Positions 36,036 to 45,973 of a stretch of DNA of 64,000 bases are shown here, piece by piece. The notes under the pieces are model-generated. The model worked only from the letters and a program-made list of their open reading frames with translations, ran no database searches and had not been told where the DNA came from. Source of the DNA: an uncultured Dyadobacter sp. (GTDB taxonomy: Bacteria > Bacteroidota > Bacteroidia > Cytophagales > Spirosomataceae); assembly GCF_946482605.1 (NCBI RefSeq), contig NZ_CAMLSE010000025.1, positions 1 to 64,000 on the forward strand. Reading direction: 5' to 3'. A program made the position numbers and the translations under genes. The stretch's first letter is position 1. The number at the start of each line of letters is the position of its first letter.

Positions 36036-37118
36036 ATGTCGACAGCGACCACACAACAAATTCCTGAAGACGAACTGTCTCCGAAAGAAGTCGTCGAGAA
36101 AATCCTAGTAGTCAAAACGGCGATCTTCCGTAACTGGAAAATGCTCCTGCTATTGCCTGTTGTAGGTTTCGGCGTAGGTTATGCAATGGATACCTACCAG
36201 AAAAAGCCGCCTACCTACGAGGCCAATGTGGTTTTTAACCTGGGAGGGGGAAGCCAGGGTTCGGGTTTTGGCGACGTGGCAGGGCTGCTGGGATTAGGGT
36301 CGGCTCCGGACGCTAACATTTTTACCGGAGAAAACTTTTTCTACTTTATCAAGTCCCGGCCTGTATTGGAAAGAAACCTGCTGAAGGAAATCGACATCCA
36401 CGGCAAGAAAGAGATTTTCGCCAATTTTTACATCGATTCCAGCGGTATCAAGACCTCGGATTGGGAAGACAGACCTGATCTTCAGACTTTCCAGTTTAAG
36501 ACAAACGACGTCACCAAAATGGATCTGAACTCTCGGATGATCCTGAATGCGATCGTAAAGCGTACCGCCGAAGCCACCGAGATCGCGTCCCTGGATCGGA
36601 AGTCATCGTTTACATCGATATCCACCAAAATGGAGAATGAGCGGCTCGCCGGGCTTTGGGTAACCACTCTTCTTAAAACCGTGGAGGAAATGTACACGGA
36701 GAACCAGACGCAGAAAACCCGTAAGACGCTACGTCTTCTTCAGCACCGTGCCGATTCTCTGGCAGCAGTACTCGGAATAGCGGAGCACAAGCTGGCAAAA
36801 CAACTCGATTACAGTGCCCAGATCATGATGCCTGAGGCAAAGGTTTCAGCCAATAGCATGGAACGGAAATCGTCCTTCCTGCAACAGCTTTATTATGAAG
36901 CAATGGCAAATGCAGAGAAAATGCGCGTGTCTCTCGTGAGAGAAGCACCTCTGTTTACTGAAATCGAGGGTGTCAAAGTACCGTTGGACGTCAAATACGA
37001 AGACAAGCGTAATGCCAAAATAGGCGCATTGGTAGGCCTCATGATCGCGCTTATTTTCATCTATTTCAGAACTGTGTTCTCAACGACACCTGTGAGCAAG
37101 GAGGTAGTAACAGCATAA
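36036..37118 (+). CDS. Chain-length/PCP protein for polysaccharide export (Wzz/KpsE-like)
   Basis: A 360-residue inner-membrane protein with one membrane helix near residues 37-55 (MLLLLPVVGFGVGYAMD), a periplasmic part with helical coiled-coil character (about 200-300), and a second helix near 330-350 (IGALVGLMIALIFIYF). This is the polysaccharide co-polymerase layout. There is no C-terminal tyrosine kinase. It would bridge the ABC exporter and the outer-membrane export protein encoded just upstream. Confidence 0.8.
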   Translation: MSTATTQQIPEDELSPKEVVEKILVVKTAIFRNWKMLLLLPVVGFGVGYAMDTYQKKPPTYEANVVFNLGGGSQGSGFGDVAGLLGLGSAPDANIFTGENFFYFIKSRPVLERNLLKEIDIHGKKEIFANFYIDSSGIKTSDWEDRPDLQTFQFKTNDVTKMDLNSRMILNAIVKRTAEATEIASLDRKSSFTSISTKMENERLAGLWVTTLLKTVEEMYTENQTQKTRKTLRLLQHRADSLAAVLGIAEHKLAKQLDYSAQIMMPEAKVSANSMERKSSFLQQLYYEAMANAEKMRVSLVREAPLFTEIEGVKVPLDVKYEDKRNAKIGALVGLMIALIFIYFRTVFSTTPVSKEVVTA

Positions 37119-37120
37119 TC

Positions 37121-37954
37121 ATGGCAACTCAGCACTCTATTACGATCAAGGCGGGAGGTTCGGAAAAAGACTATTGGAAGGATCTTTGGCTAAACAGACA
37201 GCTTCTTTGGATCTTATCCAAAAGGGATATCTCAGTTCGTTACAAACAGACCCTCCTCGGCGTTGCGTGGAGCGTATTACGCCCGCTCATGACGATGACC
37301 GTCATGGTGTTTGTGTACAGCTATGTAGCAAAACTAAAGGCTGATCCCGGTGTCCCCTATCCGCTCATGGTACTGGTGGGACTGACGATCTGGACATTTT
37401 TCGCTAACACTTTCACCCAGATCAGCAATAGTATCCTGATCAACTCCAACCTCGTTTCCAAGGTTTACTTTCCCAGACTGCTGATGCCATTGAGCTCCAT
37501 TGCGGTGGGGTTTGTGGATTTTCTGATCACTTTCGGCATCTATCTGCTCGTTACTACATTCTTTCAATATCCCATAAGCTGGCAGATCGTGTTTCTTCCT
37601 TGCTTTGTTTTACTTACATTTATTACATCGATGGGTTTCGGCCTGTTTTTTGCGGTGTTGAATGTACGGTTCCGGGATATCGGCCAGCTCATTCCATTTC
37701 TGGTGCAGGTAGGGATGTATGTATGCCCTGTTGCCTATTCGAGCAAGCTCGTAGAAGGAACCTGGTATGAAAAATATTACAACCTGAACCCACTGGTAGG
37801 CATTATCGACGGTTTCCGCTGGTGCCTGCTGGGAAGCAAATCATACTTTAACCCGCAAAGTCTTTATTCAACCGTGATAACCTCGACTGTGATCCTGATG
37901 GTCGCCGTCGTTTATTTCCGTAGAAAAGAGAATACTTTCGTGGACCATATCTGA
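37121..37954 (+). CDS. ABC-2 type polysaccharide export permease (Wzm/KpsM-like)
   Basis: A 277-residue permease with six hydrophobic segments and the ABC2-membrane pattern (RDISVRYKQTLLGVAWSVLR near residues 36-55, QIGMYVCP-like segment near 205). It forms the inner-membrane channel for a lipid-linked glycan, together with the ATPase encoded 17 bp downstream. Confidence 0.92.
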   Translation: MATQHSITIKAGGSEKDYWKDLWLNRQLLWILSKRDISVRYKQTLLGVAWSVLRPLMTMTVMVFVYSYVAKLKADPGVPYPLMVLVGLTIWTFFANTFTQISNSILINSNLVSKVYFPRLLMPLSSIAVGFVDFLITFGIYLLVTTFFQYPISWQIVFLPCFVLLTFITSMGFGLFFAVLNVRFRDIGQLIPFLVQVGMYVCPVAYSSKLVEGTWYEKYYNLNPLVGIIDGFRWCLLGSKSYFNPQSLYSTVITSTVILMVAVVYFRRKENTFVDHI

Positions 37955-37971
37955 AAAATTTACTTCCGGGC

Positions 37972-39231
37972 ATGTCAGTAATCGTAGCTGAAAATATCAG
38001 CAAAAAATATATCATCGACCACCAGCGCAAAAACGGTTCTTCCGGTTTGCGCGACATCGTGTCCGACACGATGAAAAAGTGGTTCTCTTCGGAAAAAGAT
38101 AAATCCGACTTCGCCGAAAAAGAGGAATTCTGGGCATTACAGGATGTTAATTTCAGCATCGACAAAGGCGACCGGATCGGGATCGTGGGGCACAATGGCG
38201 CGGGGAAATCTACGCTGTTGAAAATCCTGAGCCGCATTACCGAACCTACCACCGGCCAGATCAAGATAGATGGCCGGATCGCCAGCTTGCTCGAAGTCGG
38301 AACAGGCTTTCACCCCGAGCTCACAGGCAGGGAGAATATTTTCCTCAATGGTGCTATCCTGGGAATGTCGAAATCCGAGATCAGGCAATCGTTTGACGCG
38401 ATTGTCGATTTTGCGGGTGTTGAAAAATTTCTGGACACGCCGGTAAAAAGATATTCGTCGGGAATGTACGTAAGGCTGGGTTTTGCGATCGCTGCCCACC
38501 TGAATCCGGAAATCCTGATCGTCGATGAAGTACTGGCTGTGGGCGACACTGAATTCCAGAAAAAATGTCTCGGCAAAATGCGTGATGTTTCTGAAAGTGG
38601 TCGCACATTGTTGTTCGTCAGTCACAACCTTACTGCCATTCAGGCACTTTGTAATAAATCTTTCTATTTTGAGAAGGGCCGCCTGATCGACCAGGGAGAA
38701 ACAACGCATATCGTCACCAACTACCTCAGCAAGGTATCGCATAAATCACTGGAAAAGCATTGGGATAATGCCGATGCAGCACCGGGTAACGACCAGGTAA
38801 GGGTAAAAAGCTTCAAACTTTTCCCTGAATACCAGGACGATCTGAACCATATCGATGTACGGACACCTATCAACTTCCAGTTCGAATTCTGGAATATGGT
38901 GGAAGGCGCAACATTGAATCTCAGCATGCACCTGTACACATTCACGGGAGAATGCATTTTCAACGTAGGAACACCAGCTGAAAGCTTCTCAAAAGGGATA
39001 GTCAGCGGCACCTGCGAACTTCCCGGCAACTTCCTCAACGATGGTTCGTACGTGGTGTCGATGATGATCGTCAAGGATACCAGCACCGTACTTTACACGA
39101 TGGAGGAAGCATTGGTATTTGATATCGAAGACTACCGTGAAAATGTGACCTGGTATGGCAAATGGCCCGGCTACATTCGCCCTCAACTCAATTTTTCCAT
39201 TCGCCAAACTGAACACGTAGTGAATGATTAA
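37972..39231 (+). CDS. Polysaccharide export ATPase with Wzt-like C-terminal domain
   Basis: A 419-residue ABC ATPase. The nucleotide-binding domain has Walker A GHNGAGKS (73-80), signature YSSGM (161-165), Walker B ILIVDE (181-186) and H-loop H218. A further 160 residues (about 260-419, ending VRPQLNFSIRQTEH-like) have the beta-sandwich look of the Wzt C-terminal carbohydrate-binding domain, which in O-antigen systems recognises the modified chain end before export. That domain is normally found without OPX/PCP partners, whereas here both are encoded in the same operon. It overlaps the next gene by 8 bp. Confidence 0.9.
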   Translation: MSVIVAENISKKYIIDHQRKNGSSGLRDIVSDTMKKWFSSEKDKSDFAEKEEFWALQDVNFSIDKGDRIGIVGHNGAGKSTLLKILSRITEPTTGQIKIDGRIASLLEVGTGFHPELTGRENIFLNGAILGMSKSEIRQSFDAIVDFAGVEKFLDTPVKRYSSGMYVRLGFAIAAHLNPEILIVDEVLAVGDTEFQKKCLGKMRDVSESGRTLLFVSHNLTAIQALCNKSFYFEKGRLIDQGETTHIVTNYLSKVSHKSLEKHWDNADAAPGNDQVRVKSFKLFPEYQDDLNHIDVRTPINFQFEFWNMVEGATLNLSMHLYTFTGECIFNVGTPAESFSKGIVSGTCELPGNFLNDGSYVVSMMIVKDTSTVLYTMEEALVFDIEDYRENVTWYGKWPGYIRPQLNFSIRQTEHVVND

Positions 39232-40306
39232 CGTCACTAAAACTTTTCTACCAGATCAGGAAGAATATCTGCAATACGTCCGGGAGATTTGGGAACGAGG
39301 ATACCTCACCAATAACGGACCGGTTTTACAGAAGCTCGAGGCGCAGCTAAAAGAATACCTGAACGTCGATTACCTGTACTTTTGTGGTAATGGTACGATC
39401 GTTCTTCAGATTGCGATCAAGGCGCTAGAACTCCAGGGCGAGATCATTACAACTCCGTTTTCGTATGTGGCCACATCCAATGCGATCCTATGGGAAAACT
39501 GTACGCCTGTTTTTGTAGACATTGATCGTGAAACGTTCAACATCGATCCCGCACTCATCGAGGCGGCCATAACACCGTCTACTTCCGCGATCCTGGCTAC
39601 CCACGTTTATGGTAACCCATGCGATGTGGACGCCATTGCAAACATTGCGGAAAAGCATAATCTGAAAGTCATCTACGACGCCGCACACGCGTTTGGTGTA
39701 ACTTATAAGGGAAAGTCACTGCTCTCGTATGGTGATTTGAGTACATGCAGTTTTCATGCGACAAAAGTCTTCCACACCATCGAAGGAGGCGCATTGATTT
39801 CGAACCATCCGGAGCTGGACCGGAAACTGCATTTACTACGCGCATTCGGGCATCAGGGCGACGAATACTACGAATTTGCGGGGATCAACGGGAAGAATTC
39901 GGAATTTCACGCCGCCATGGGCCTGGTAAATCTCCCGCGCGTTCAGTCGATCATTGAGGCGCGCCGAGACGTTTTTGCTGCATACGACAGCCTTCTCAAC
40001 TGGGATGTCCTTTTCAAACCGACGTTGAGCGATGATATAGACTACAACTACGCGTACTACCCTGTGGTGTTTCCCTCTGAGTCGGTTATGTTCAGGGTAA
40101 TGGATGCATTACGGGAAGAAGAGATCATTCCGCGAAGGTATTTTTACCCTTCATTGAACACACTTTCCTTCATGCCAAGGCAATTTGCATGTCCTGTTTC
40201 GGAGGATATCGCGGCAAGAGTGTTAAGTTTGCCCCTTTATGTCGGTCTACCGTACAAAGATATAGAACGGATATCCCGCATTATTAACGGTCATCTATCA
40301 CCATAG
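39224..40306 (+). CDS. DegT/DnrJ/EryC1-family sugar aminotransferase
   Basis: A 360-residue PLP enzyme that adds an amino group to a keto-sugar nucleotide. The PLP lysine is K181 in FHATKVFHTIEGG, with D152 in YDAAHAFG and the PFSYVATSNAI segment near 78-88. It supplies an aminosugar for the polysaccharide. The acyltransferase and WbqC-family genes downstream could modify that amino group. The sugar cannot be named from sequence. Confidence 0.9.
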   Translation: MINVTKTFLPDQEEYLQYVREIWERGYLTNNGPVLQKLEAQLKEYLNVDYLYFCGNGTIVLQIAIKALELQGEIITTPFSYVATSNAILWENCTPVFVDIDRETFNIDPALIEAAITPSTSAILATHVYGNPCDVDAIANIAEKHNLKVIYDAAHAFGVTYKGKSLLSYGDLSTCSFHATKVFHTIEGGALISNHPELDRKLHLLRAFGHQGDEYYEFAGINGKNSEFHAAMGLVNLPRVQSIIEARRDVFAAYDSLLNWDVLFKPTLSDDIDYNYAYYPVVFPSESVMFRVMDALREEEIIPRRYFYPSLNTLSFMPRQFACPVSEDIAARVLSLPLYVGLPYKDIERISRIINGHLSP

Positions 40307-40310
40307 ACGC

Positions 40311-42359
40311 ATGGTCATTCTTTATTGGCTAAGTTTTTTCCTGTTTTTATACGGTGTCAGCTTTGTTGCAAAGAAAATTGCTCAACCTTCTCTCACAGAG
40401 CTGATTATCACTTTCTTCATTCTGTTTGTCGGTAGTATCATTCCAACCGGCTTCACATTGTCGGCGCTGGATCTTACCGCTAACGTCTTTGCCTGGATCG
40501 CCGGCAGTTTCATTGTTCTTGCATTACAATACCAGCTTTGGTCACGGCTCGTTCGGCCATCAGCGCATTATACCATTCGGGGACTAATAGCGAACAGAGT
40601 CACGACTTTCGGTCTCTGGACCAAGGAGTTGTCTCCCTATCTCAAAGTCATTTTCGGTGCAATGTTCCTGACCCTGGCGGTTATCGGCATTACCAATCTC
40701 ATCCTTGTGCTCTTTACTGCGCCTAATGAGTGGGACAGCATGACCGGTCACCTCAATCGTGCCATTCGCTATATCCAGCGCGGCACGATGGAGCATTTCG
40801 GCGGTGCCAACTGGAACATGGACACCTACCCGAAGAGCCTGACCACCATTCAGATATATTCTTATCTGATCAGTGGAAATATTGAGAATGCCTTTAAGCT
40901 AATCCACCACTTGTCTTATTACGTGACATTGGTATCGGTGTTCGGCATTGCCCAGCGAATCGGCCGAAATTTATCGGCAAGCTTCTTTTGTGCATTGGCA
41001 TACAGCATGTTCCTCGACTTCCTGATGCAGGCTGTCACCACTGAAACTGACATCGTACTAACTGCTTACCTAAGCTGCCTGCTATATTTCCTTTTTACTT
41101 ACTACACCAGTCGCGACAACCGTTATCTTTATCTCGCCGGAATGGCCTTCGCAATCGTAACCGGCCATAAAGCGACATTTGCATTGCTAATGCCATCGAT
41201 GTTCGTGATCATGATCTACACGGTCTTCCTCGCGCCGAATATCAAAGTCTTCTTTGAAAGAACTTTACGGCTTGGCATCGCGATCGCGTTCTTCGCATTG
41301 ATTTACACCATTCCAACGGGCTATATCCGCAACATCCAGGTTTTCGGGCATCCTATCGGCCCTGCTACCGCACGTTACCACCAGTCCTACGAACGCGCCG
41401 GCGGCATGGCCAACCTGTTCGAGCAAGGCAGCCGGAATGTAATCAGGTATGCGTACGACTTCTGCAACCTCGACGGCATCCGCAATGCTCAGTGGGGGTA
41501 TGATCTGAACACTGTCATCCGCAAACCATTGGTGGTAGCCGAGGATAAACTTCGTATGCGCCTCGATGACGAAACAGACTTCACAATTGTCCCATTCTCG
41601 TTCCAGCGCAGGTTCGATTATTATAACGCCAATCCATACTGGGGTGTATTCGGGTTTGCACTGGCTCTTCCTATCATGTTGCTGGTGTTGATCCGGGTGT
41701 TCAGGTCTCGGGTGCATTTCTTTTTGGCCATTGCATTCTGCCTTCACCTGGCTGCCATCTCATACTCCGCCGCGTACGATCCGTTCAAAGGCCGGTATTT
41801 TATGGAATCGGGGATATTTGGTGCTCTTTTCCTGCTTCTGCTCTTTTCACATCATCGTTTGTCGATCATCAAGCCGCGCAGAAATGTGTGGAAAGGTTAT
41901 GTGATGTTGATCGTGGGTGTTGCCTGTGTTTCCGCTGTCATGGCTGTTTACCTGAATATCCGATGCCTTCCTTTCGCGTCCTACGGCATGGAATCGGCAT
42001 TGACGATGGACCGCATTCCTTACCAGACATTTGCACGGCCCGATATTACAAAAGCGTATGTCCGCTTCGATTCACTCGTGCCTCAAAATGCAACCGTTGC
42101 GCTGGCTACGGTCAACAGCGATTTTGAGTACCCGCTCTATGGTGAAAAACTAACCCGAAAACTGATCTCCATCAACCCGTTCGAAGAAGGCCTCCGCCCG
42201 ATTCCGAAGGATGCGGATTACCTTTTCTACGCCCGTAAGGTCATCAATGACACCAGCAAGATTCGTGCATTGCCTACGGACATCCGGCTTGGATCGGATA
42301 CGACCATGCACCATCTGATAGAGAAAGGCGAAGATTATTATCTGCGAAAACTCAAATAA
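40311..42359 (+). CDS. Polytopic membrane glycosyltransferase, GT39/ArnT-like
   Basis: A 682-residue protein with about ten or more membrane helices. The first extracytoplasmic loop contains an acidic motif (NEWDSMTGHLNRAIRYIQRG), as in the PMT/ArnT-type transferases that use lipid-linked sugars. The C-terminal 110 residues are soluble. It may add a sugar from a polyprenyl-phosphate donor to the glycan in the periplasm. The exact family is not certain. Confidence 0.7.
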   Translation: MVILYWLSFFLFLYGVSFVAKKIAQPSLTELIITFFILFVGSIIPTGFTLSALDLTANVFAWIAGSFIVLALQYQLWSRLVRPSAHYTIRGLIANRVTTFGLWTKELSPYLKVIFGAMFLTLAVIGITNLILVLFTAPNEWDSMTGHLNRAIRYIQRGTMEHFGGANWNMDTYPKSLTTIQIYSYLISGNIENAFKLIHHLSYYVTLVSVFGIAQRIGRNLSASFFCALAYSMFLDFLMQAVTTETDIVLTAYLSCLLYFLFTYYTSRDNRYLYLAGMAFAIVTGHKATFALLMPSMFVIMIYTVFLAPNIKVFFERTLRLGIAIAFFALIYTIPTGYIRNIQVFGHPIGPATARYHQSYERAGGMANLFEQGSRNVIRYAYDFCNLDGIRNAQWGYDLNTVIRKPLVVAEDKLRMRLDDETDFTIVPFSFQRRFDYYNANPYWGVFGFALALPIMLLVLIRVFRSRVHFFLAIAFCLHLAAISYSAAYDPFKGRYFMESGIFGALFLLLLFSHHRLSIIKPRRNVWKGYVMLIVGVACVSAVMAVYLNIRCLPFASYGMESALTMDRIPYQTFARPDITKAYVRFDSLVPQNATVALATVNSDFEYPLYGEKLTRKLISINPFEEGLRPIPKDADYLFYARKVINDTSKIRALPTDIRLGSDTTMHHLIEKGEDYYLRKLK

Positions 42360-42366
42360 CCCTACC

Positions 42367-43065
42367 ATGACTATTGCCATCATGCAGCCCTATATTTTCC
42401 CATATATAGGCTATTTCCAGCTGATCAATGCCGTGGACAGGTTTATTATCTACGACGACGTCAATTTCATTAACAAAGGCTGGATCAACCGGAACAACAT
42501 TCTCGTCGGTGGGAAAGCGCACCTGTTTACAATCCCGCTGAAAGACGCAAGCCAGAACAAACTGATTTTCGAAGTAGGCCTGGCCCCGCATGAGCCCTGG
42601 CAAAAGAAACTGTTGAAAACCTTACAGCAATCCTACCAGAAGGCACCATGTTATCAAAAGGTTTTTGATCTGATTGAAGAAATTGTAAATTTAGAAATTG
42701 AATCAATCAACGAGTTGAGCCTGCATGCATTGCGAAAAACATGTGCGTACATGGGGATCGGCACTGAGATTGTCCCTTCGTCAACGGTATATCAAAATGC
42801 ACATTTAAAAGGGCAGGACCGGATTCTGGATATCTGTAAACAAGAGCAGGCCGACCACTACATCAATCCGATTGGCGGAGTGGAATTGTACGACAGAGGG
42901 AAATTTGAAAAAGAGGGAATCAAGCTGGACTTCATAAAAAGTATATTGAGCCCGTATCCCCAATTTAAAAATGCTTTCGTACCTTGGTTGTCTGTTATAG
43001 ACATTCTGATGTTTAACCACCCGGATGAAATCAGAAAACAGTTGGAGGCTTACGAACTAATTTAG
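42367..43065 (+). CDS. WbqC-family protein
   Basis: A 232-residue protein with the WbqC pattern from its start (IAIMQPYIFPYIGYFQLI, DDVNFINKGWINRN, NPIGGVELYD near 160). WbqC proteins are found in O-antigen and capsule loci and may modify amino sugars; the reaction is not established to my knowledge. The place between an aminotransferase and a NeuD-like acyltransferase fits that idea. Confidence 0.85.
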   Translation: MTIAIMQPYIFPYIGYFQLINAVDRFIIYDDVNFINKGWINRNNILVGGKAHLFTIPLKDASQNKLIFEVGLAPHEPWQKKLLKTLQQSYQKAPCYQKVFDLIEEIVNLEIESINELSLHALRKTCAYMGIGTEIVPSSTVYQNAHLKGQDRILDICKQEQADHYINPIGGVELYDRGKFEKEGIKLDFIKSILSPYPQFKNAFVPWLSVIDILMFNHPDEIRKQLEAYELI

Positions 43066-43067
43066 GA

Positions 43068-43727
43068 ATGGCTAAGATTATTGTTTTTGGAATACTCGAC
43101 ACAGCAGAACTAGCGCACTATTACCTGACTCATGACTCTGAACATGAGGTTGTTGCATTCACCGTCAATCGTCAATACATCGAACAGGAATCCTTCCATG
43201 GCTTGCCGGTAGTGGCATTCGAAGATGTAGAGAATATTTTCCCCCCGTCCCAGTATCATTTTTTTGCTCCCATGACCGGGCGGAATATGAACCGCAATCG
43301 GGAATCGATATACAACCACGCCAAAAACAAAGGATATCAGTTTATTTCGTATATCAGCTCCCGCGCTACGATTTTTGATAAAAGCGTGATCGGGGACAAC
43401 TGCTTTATCCTGGAAGATAATACGATCCAGCCATTCACAACCGTTGGTAACAACGTTGTCATGTGGAGCGGCAACCACATCGGACACCACGGCCAGATCA
43501 AAGATCACGTATTTTTCACATCGCACGTGGTACTATCAGGTCACTGTGTGGTGGAATCCTATTGTTTCTTTGGTGTCAATAGTACGATACGCGATTACAC
43601 ATCCATAGCACAGGGGACGTTGGTAGGCATGGCATCGGCCATCACCAAGGAAACCGAAGAATGGGGCATATATGTTGGGAATCCTGCGAAGAAAGTGCCC
43701 GGAAAAATGAGTTTCGAGGCCTATTGA
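43068..43727 (+). CDS. NeuD-like hexapeptide acyltransferase
   Basis: A 219-residue protein. The N-terminal Rossmann-like half (MAKIIVFGILDTAELAHYYL) is followed by a left-handed beta-helix (residues about 100-210) with repeats such as VIGDNCFILEDNTIQPFTTV, and the histidine-rich GNHIGHHGQIKDHVFFTSHV segment where the acceptor-activating histidine of the family lies. It transfers an acyl group, often acetyl, to a sugar amine. It follows the WbqC-family gene by 2 bp. Confidence 0.87.
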   Translation: MAKIIVFGILDTAELAHYYLTHDSEHEVVAFTVNRQYIEQESFHGLPVVAFEDVENIFPPSQYHFFAPMTGRNMNRNRESIYNHAKNKGYQFISYISSRATIFDKSVIGDNCFILEDNTIQPFTTVGNNVVMWSGNHIGHHGQIKDHVFFTSHVVLSGHCVVESYCFFGVNSTIRDYTSIAQGTLVGMASAITKETEEWGIYVGNPAKKVPGKMSFEAY

Positions 43728-43769
43728 TAAGATCCGCTGATCCGGAGTTTGAGCTAGCAATTATTGGTA

Positions 43770-44993
43770 ATGGAGCAGAAGAGAATACTTTTTGTGAGTC
43801 ACGACGCTAACAGGGCAGGAAGTCAGTTGCTGCTGCTGCAGTTGCTGAGACTATTGAAAGAACGGGGCGTTCCAATGCATCTGCTGCTTTGTAATGGAGG
43901 AGAACTGGAACAGGAGTTTGAAGAAATCGTCAGCATTACCCGGCTTTACAAAAGTCAGAAGGTGTCGACGCCACCCTTCACCGGCAAACTGCTTCGAAAA
44001 ACAAACCTGCTTAAACTCTACGAGGAGCGTTCCTTGCAGCGTGGTAATGAAAAAGTGATTGCGGAGCTAGAACAACAGAATATCGGCCTGGTGTTCATCA
44101 ACTCCATTGCTAATGCCGAGGTCTACTACGACTTTCTGAAGTTTCTGCACCATCTGCCACTCGTGCTGTTCGTACATGAGCTCGCGATGTCTGTCAGGAT
44201 ATACACGCACGAAAAGCATCTGAATTTCCTTCTCAAAAAAACAGATCACCTGATTGCGGTATCTCATGCCGTCGCTGACTATTATGTCAGAAAATATGAC
44301 TTTCCCGAACGACATGTCAGTACTTTCACGCTGATCGACCACGAGCATATCGACGTTAGACTACAATCGGTACAGCGCGATATTCTTGAAAAAACCTACA
44401 AAGTCCCGGAAGATGCCATCGTGATCGGAGGATGCGGGAATGCGGAATGGCGTAAGGGAAATGACATTTTCAACTGGATCGCCAGGCGGGTCATCCATAA
44501 AACACAACCTTTGCCAGTGTATTTTGTGTGGGTAGGTGCCGGACCGCAACATGAGATCTATGAGCTGATCGAAAGTGACATCCGGCTCATGGGATTGAGC
44601 GACCGCATTATCCTGGTTCCGCCCACGTCGAAAGCGCTCGACTATATCAACCGCTTCGATGTGTTGTTGCTCAGCTCCCGGGAAGATCCCTATCCACTTG
44701 TGGTAATGGAAGCAGCGCTGCAGGAAATTCCTGTCGTTTGCTTTGAAGACGCCGGCGGAGCGCCTGAACTCATCGAATCGGACGCCGGATTTGTTGTGCC
44801 CTACATGGACATATCTGCCGCGTCGGATGCAATCATCCAATTGATCCTGGATCCTTCATTGCGAAATACAATGGGGCAGAACGCCCGGAGAAAAGTGTTG
44901 GAAAGACATAATACAGACAAAAGCGTTGCCAGGATCGAAGCCATTATTCAAAAGTATTTACCTTTGCAGGTTTCGGAACAGCATAATCAATGA
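43770..44993 (+). CDS. Glycosyltransferase, GT4 family
   Basis: A 407-residue GT-B enzyme. I use the ATG at 43770 (MEQKRILFVSHDANRAGSQ); a TTG six bases upstream is in frame. The C-terminal half has the GT4 donor-site pattern, VIGGCGNAEWRKGNDIF and SSREDPYPLVVMEAALQEIP with the conserved acidic residue, then GGAPELIESDAGFVVPY. It ends in a 4-bp overlap (ATGA) with the next gene. It adds one sugar of the polysaccharide; donor unknown. Confidence 0.88.
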   Translation: MEQKRILFVSHDANRAGSQLLLLQLLRLLKERGVPMHLLLCNGGELEQEFEEIVSITRLYKSQKVSTPPFTGKLLRKTNLLKLYEERSLQRGNEKVIAELEQQNIGLVFINSIANAEVYYDFLKFLHHLPLVLFVHELAMSVRIYTHEKHLNFLLKKTDHLIAVSHAVADYYVRKYDFPERHVSTFTLIDHEHIDVRLQSVQRDILEKTYKVPEDAIVIGGCGNAEWRKGNDIFNWIARRVIHKTQPLPVYFVWVGAGPQHEIYELIESDIRLMGLSDRIILVPPTSKALDYINRFDVLLLSSREDPYPLVVMEAALQEIPVVCFEDAGGAPELIESDAGFVVPYMDISAASDAIIQLILDPSLRNTMGQNARRKVLERHNTDKSVARIEAIIQKYLPLQVSEQHNQ

Positions 44994-45973
44994 CCATTGC
45001 CTTTACCATTTGCTCCATCAACTACCTGGCCCAGGCCAGAACATTGGGAGACTCTCTAAAAGCTACTAACCCGGATGTCCGGTTTTTCATAGGCCTGGTC
45101 GACAAACTGGAAGGCGTTGCATTTGAAGACTCCTATGCCCCATCCTACCCGATGGTCGAGATCGATAAGATCGACATAAGGGATTTTCAGGAAATGTGTG
45201 ACCGATACAATATCACGGAGCTCAACACAGCGGTCAAGCCTTTTTATTTCACCTATTTTTTCAAACATTACCCGGAAGCTAAGAACGTCATCTACTTTGA
45301 CCCGGATATCATTGTGTACCAGCCCTTGACCGGCTTGCAGGAATCCCTCGCTAAATACCATGCGGTGCTGACCCCCCATATCAATACCCCCATCGACGAC
45401 AGGCTGACCCCCAACGAGCTGCACCACCTCAACACCGGGGTGTACAACCTTGGATTTGTAGCATTCAGCCGGTCCGAAGAAAACGACCGGTTTATTTCCT
45501 GGTGGGAGGAGAAACTCAGGTATGAATGCCTCATAGACCTTTGCAACGGGTTATTCGTGGACCAAAACTGGATGAATTTCCTGCCGCTTTTTGTACCCGG
45601 GACCCACATTGAAAGGAATCCGGGGTATAATGCTGCCTACTGGAACCTTCACGAGCGCAGCTTCTCGTTCAGGGAAGGCACTTATTTCGTCAACGAAGTA
45701 AATCCGCTCATTTTCTTCCATTACAGCGGCTATGATCCTGCGAAACCCGAAGTGCTCTCCAAATACCAGGACCGTTTCGAGCTCGGCCAGCGCCCGGATC
45801 TTACAGCCGTTTTTGATTTGTATAAAAACAGCCTGATCAGCAACGGGAATGCCTATTATCGCAAGTTCGCCTGCTCCTACATCAAACCTGCAACCGTCAG
45901 GCGTTATCAGCGTGTGAGGAAGTTCCTTAAAATACCTTTCAACTACCTGATAGGCAAGCTGCAAACAACCTGA
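44990..45973 (+). CDS. GT8-like glycosyltransferase with intact DxD
   Basis: A 327-residue GT-A fold protein without membrane segments. The DxD motif is D104-P-D106 (IYFDPDIIVY). Other shared points with GT8-like enzymes are K83 (AVKPFYF), LNTGVYNLGF, and VDQNWMNFLPLFVPGTH near residues 185-205. It is about 15% longer than a minimal GT8 domain. A paralogue lies 0.7 kb downstream. It overlaps the previous gene by 4 bp and the next by 1 bp. Confidence 0.85.
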   Translation: MTIAFTICSINYLAQARTLGDSLKATNPDVRFFIGLVDKLEGVAFEDSYAPSYPMVEIDKIDIRDFQEMCDRYNITELNTAVKPFYFTYFFKHYPEAKNVIYFDPDIIVYQPLTGLQESLAKYHAVLTPHINTPIDDRLTPNELHHLNTGVYNLGFVAFSRSEENDRFISWWEEKLRYECLIDLCNGLFVDQNWMNFLPLFVPGTHIERNPGYNAAYWNLHERSFSFREGTYFVNEVNPLIFFHYSGYDPAKPEVLSKYQDRFELGQRPDLTAVFDLYKNSLISNGNAYYRKFACSYIKPATVRRYQRVRKFLKIPFNYLIGKLQTT

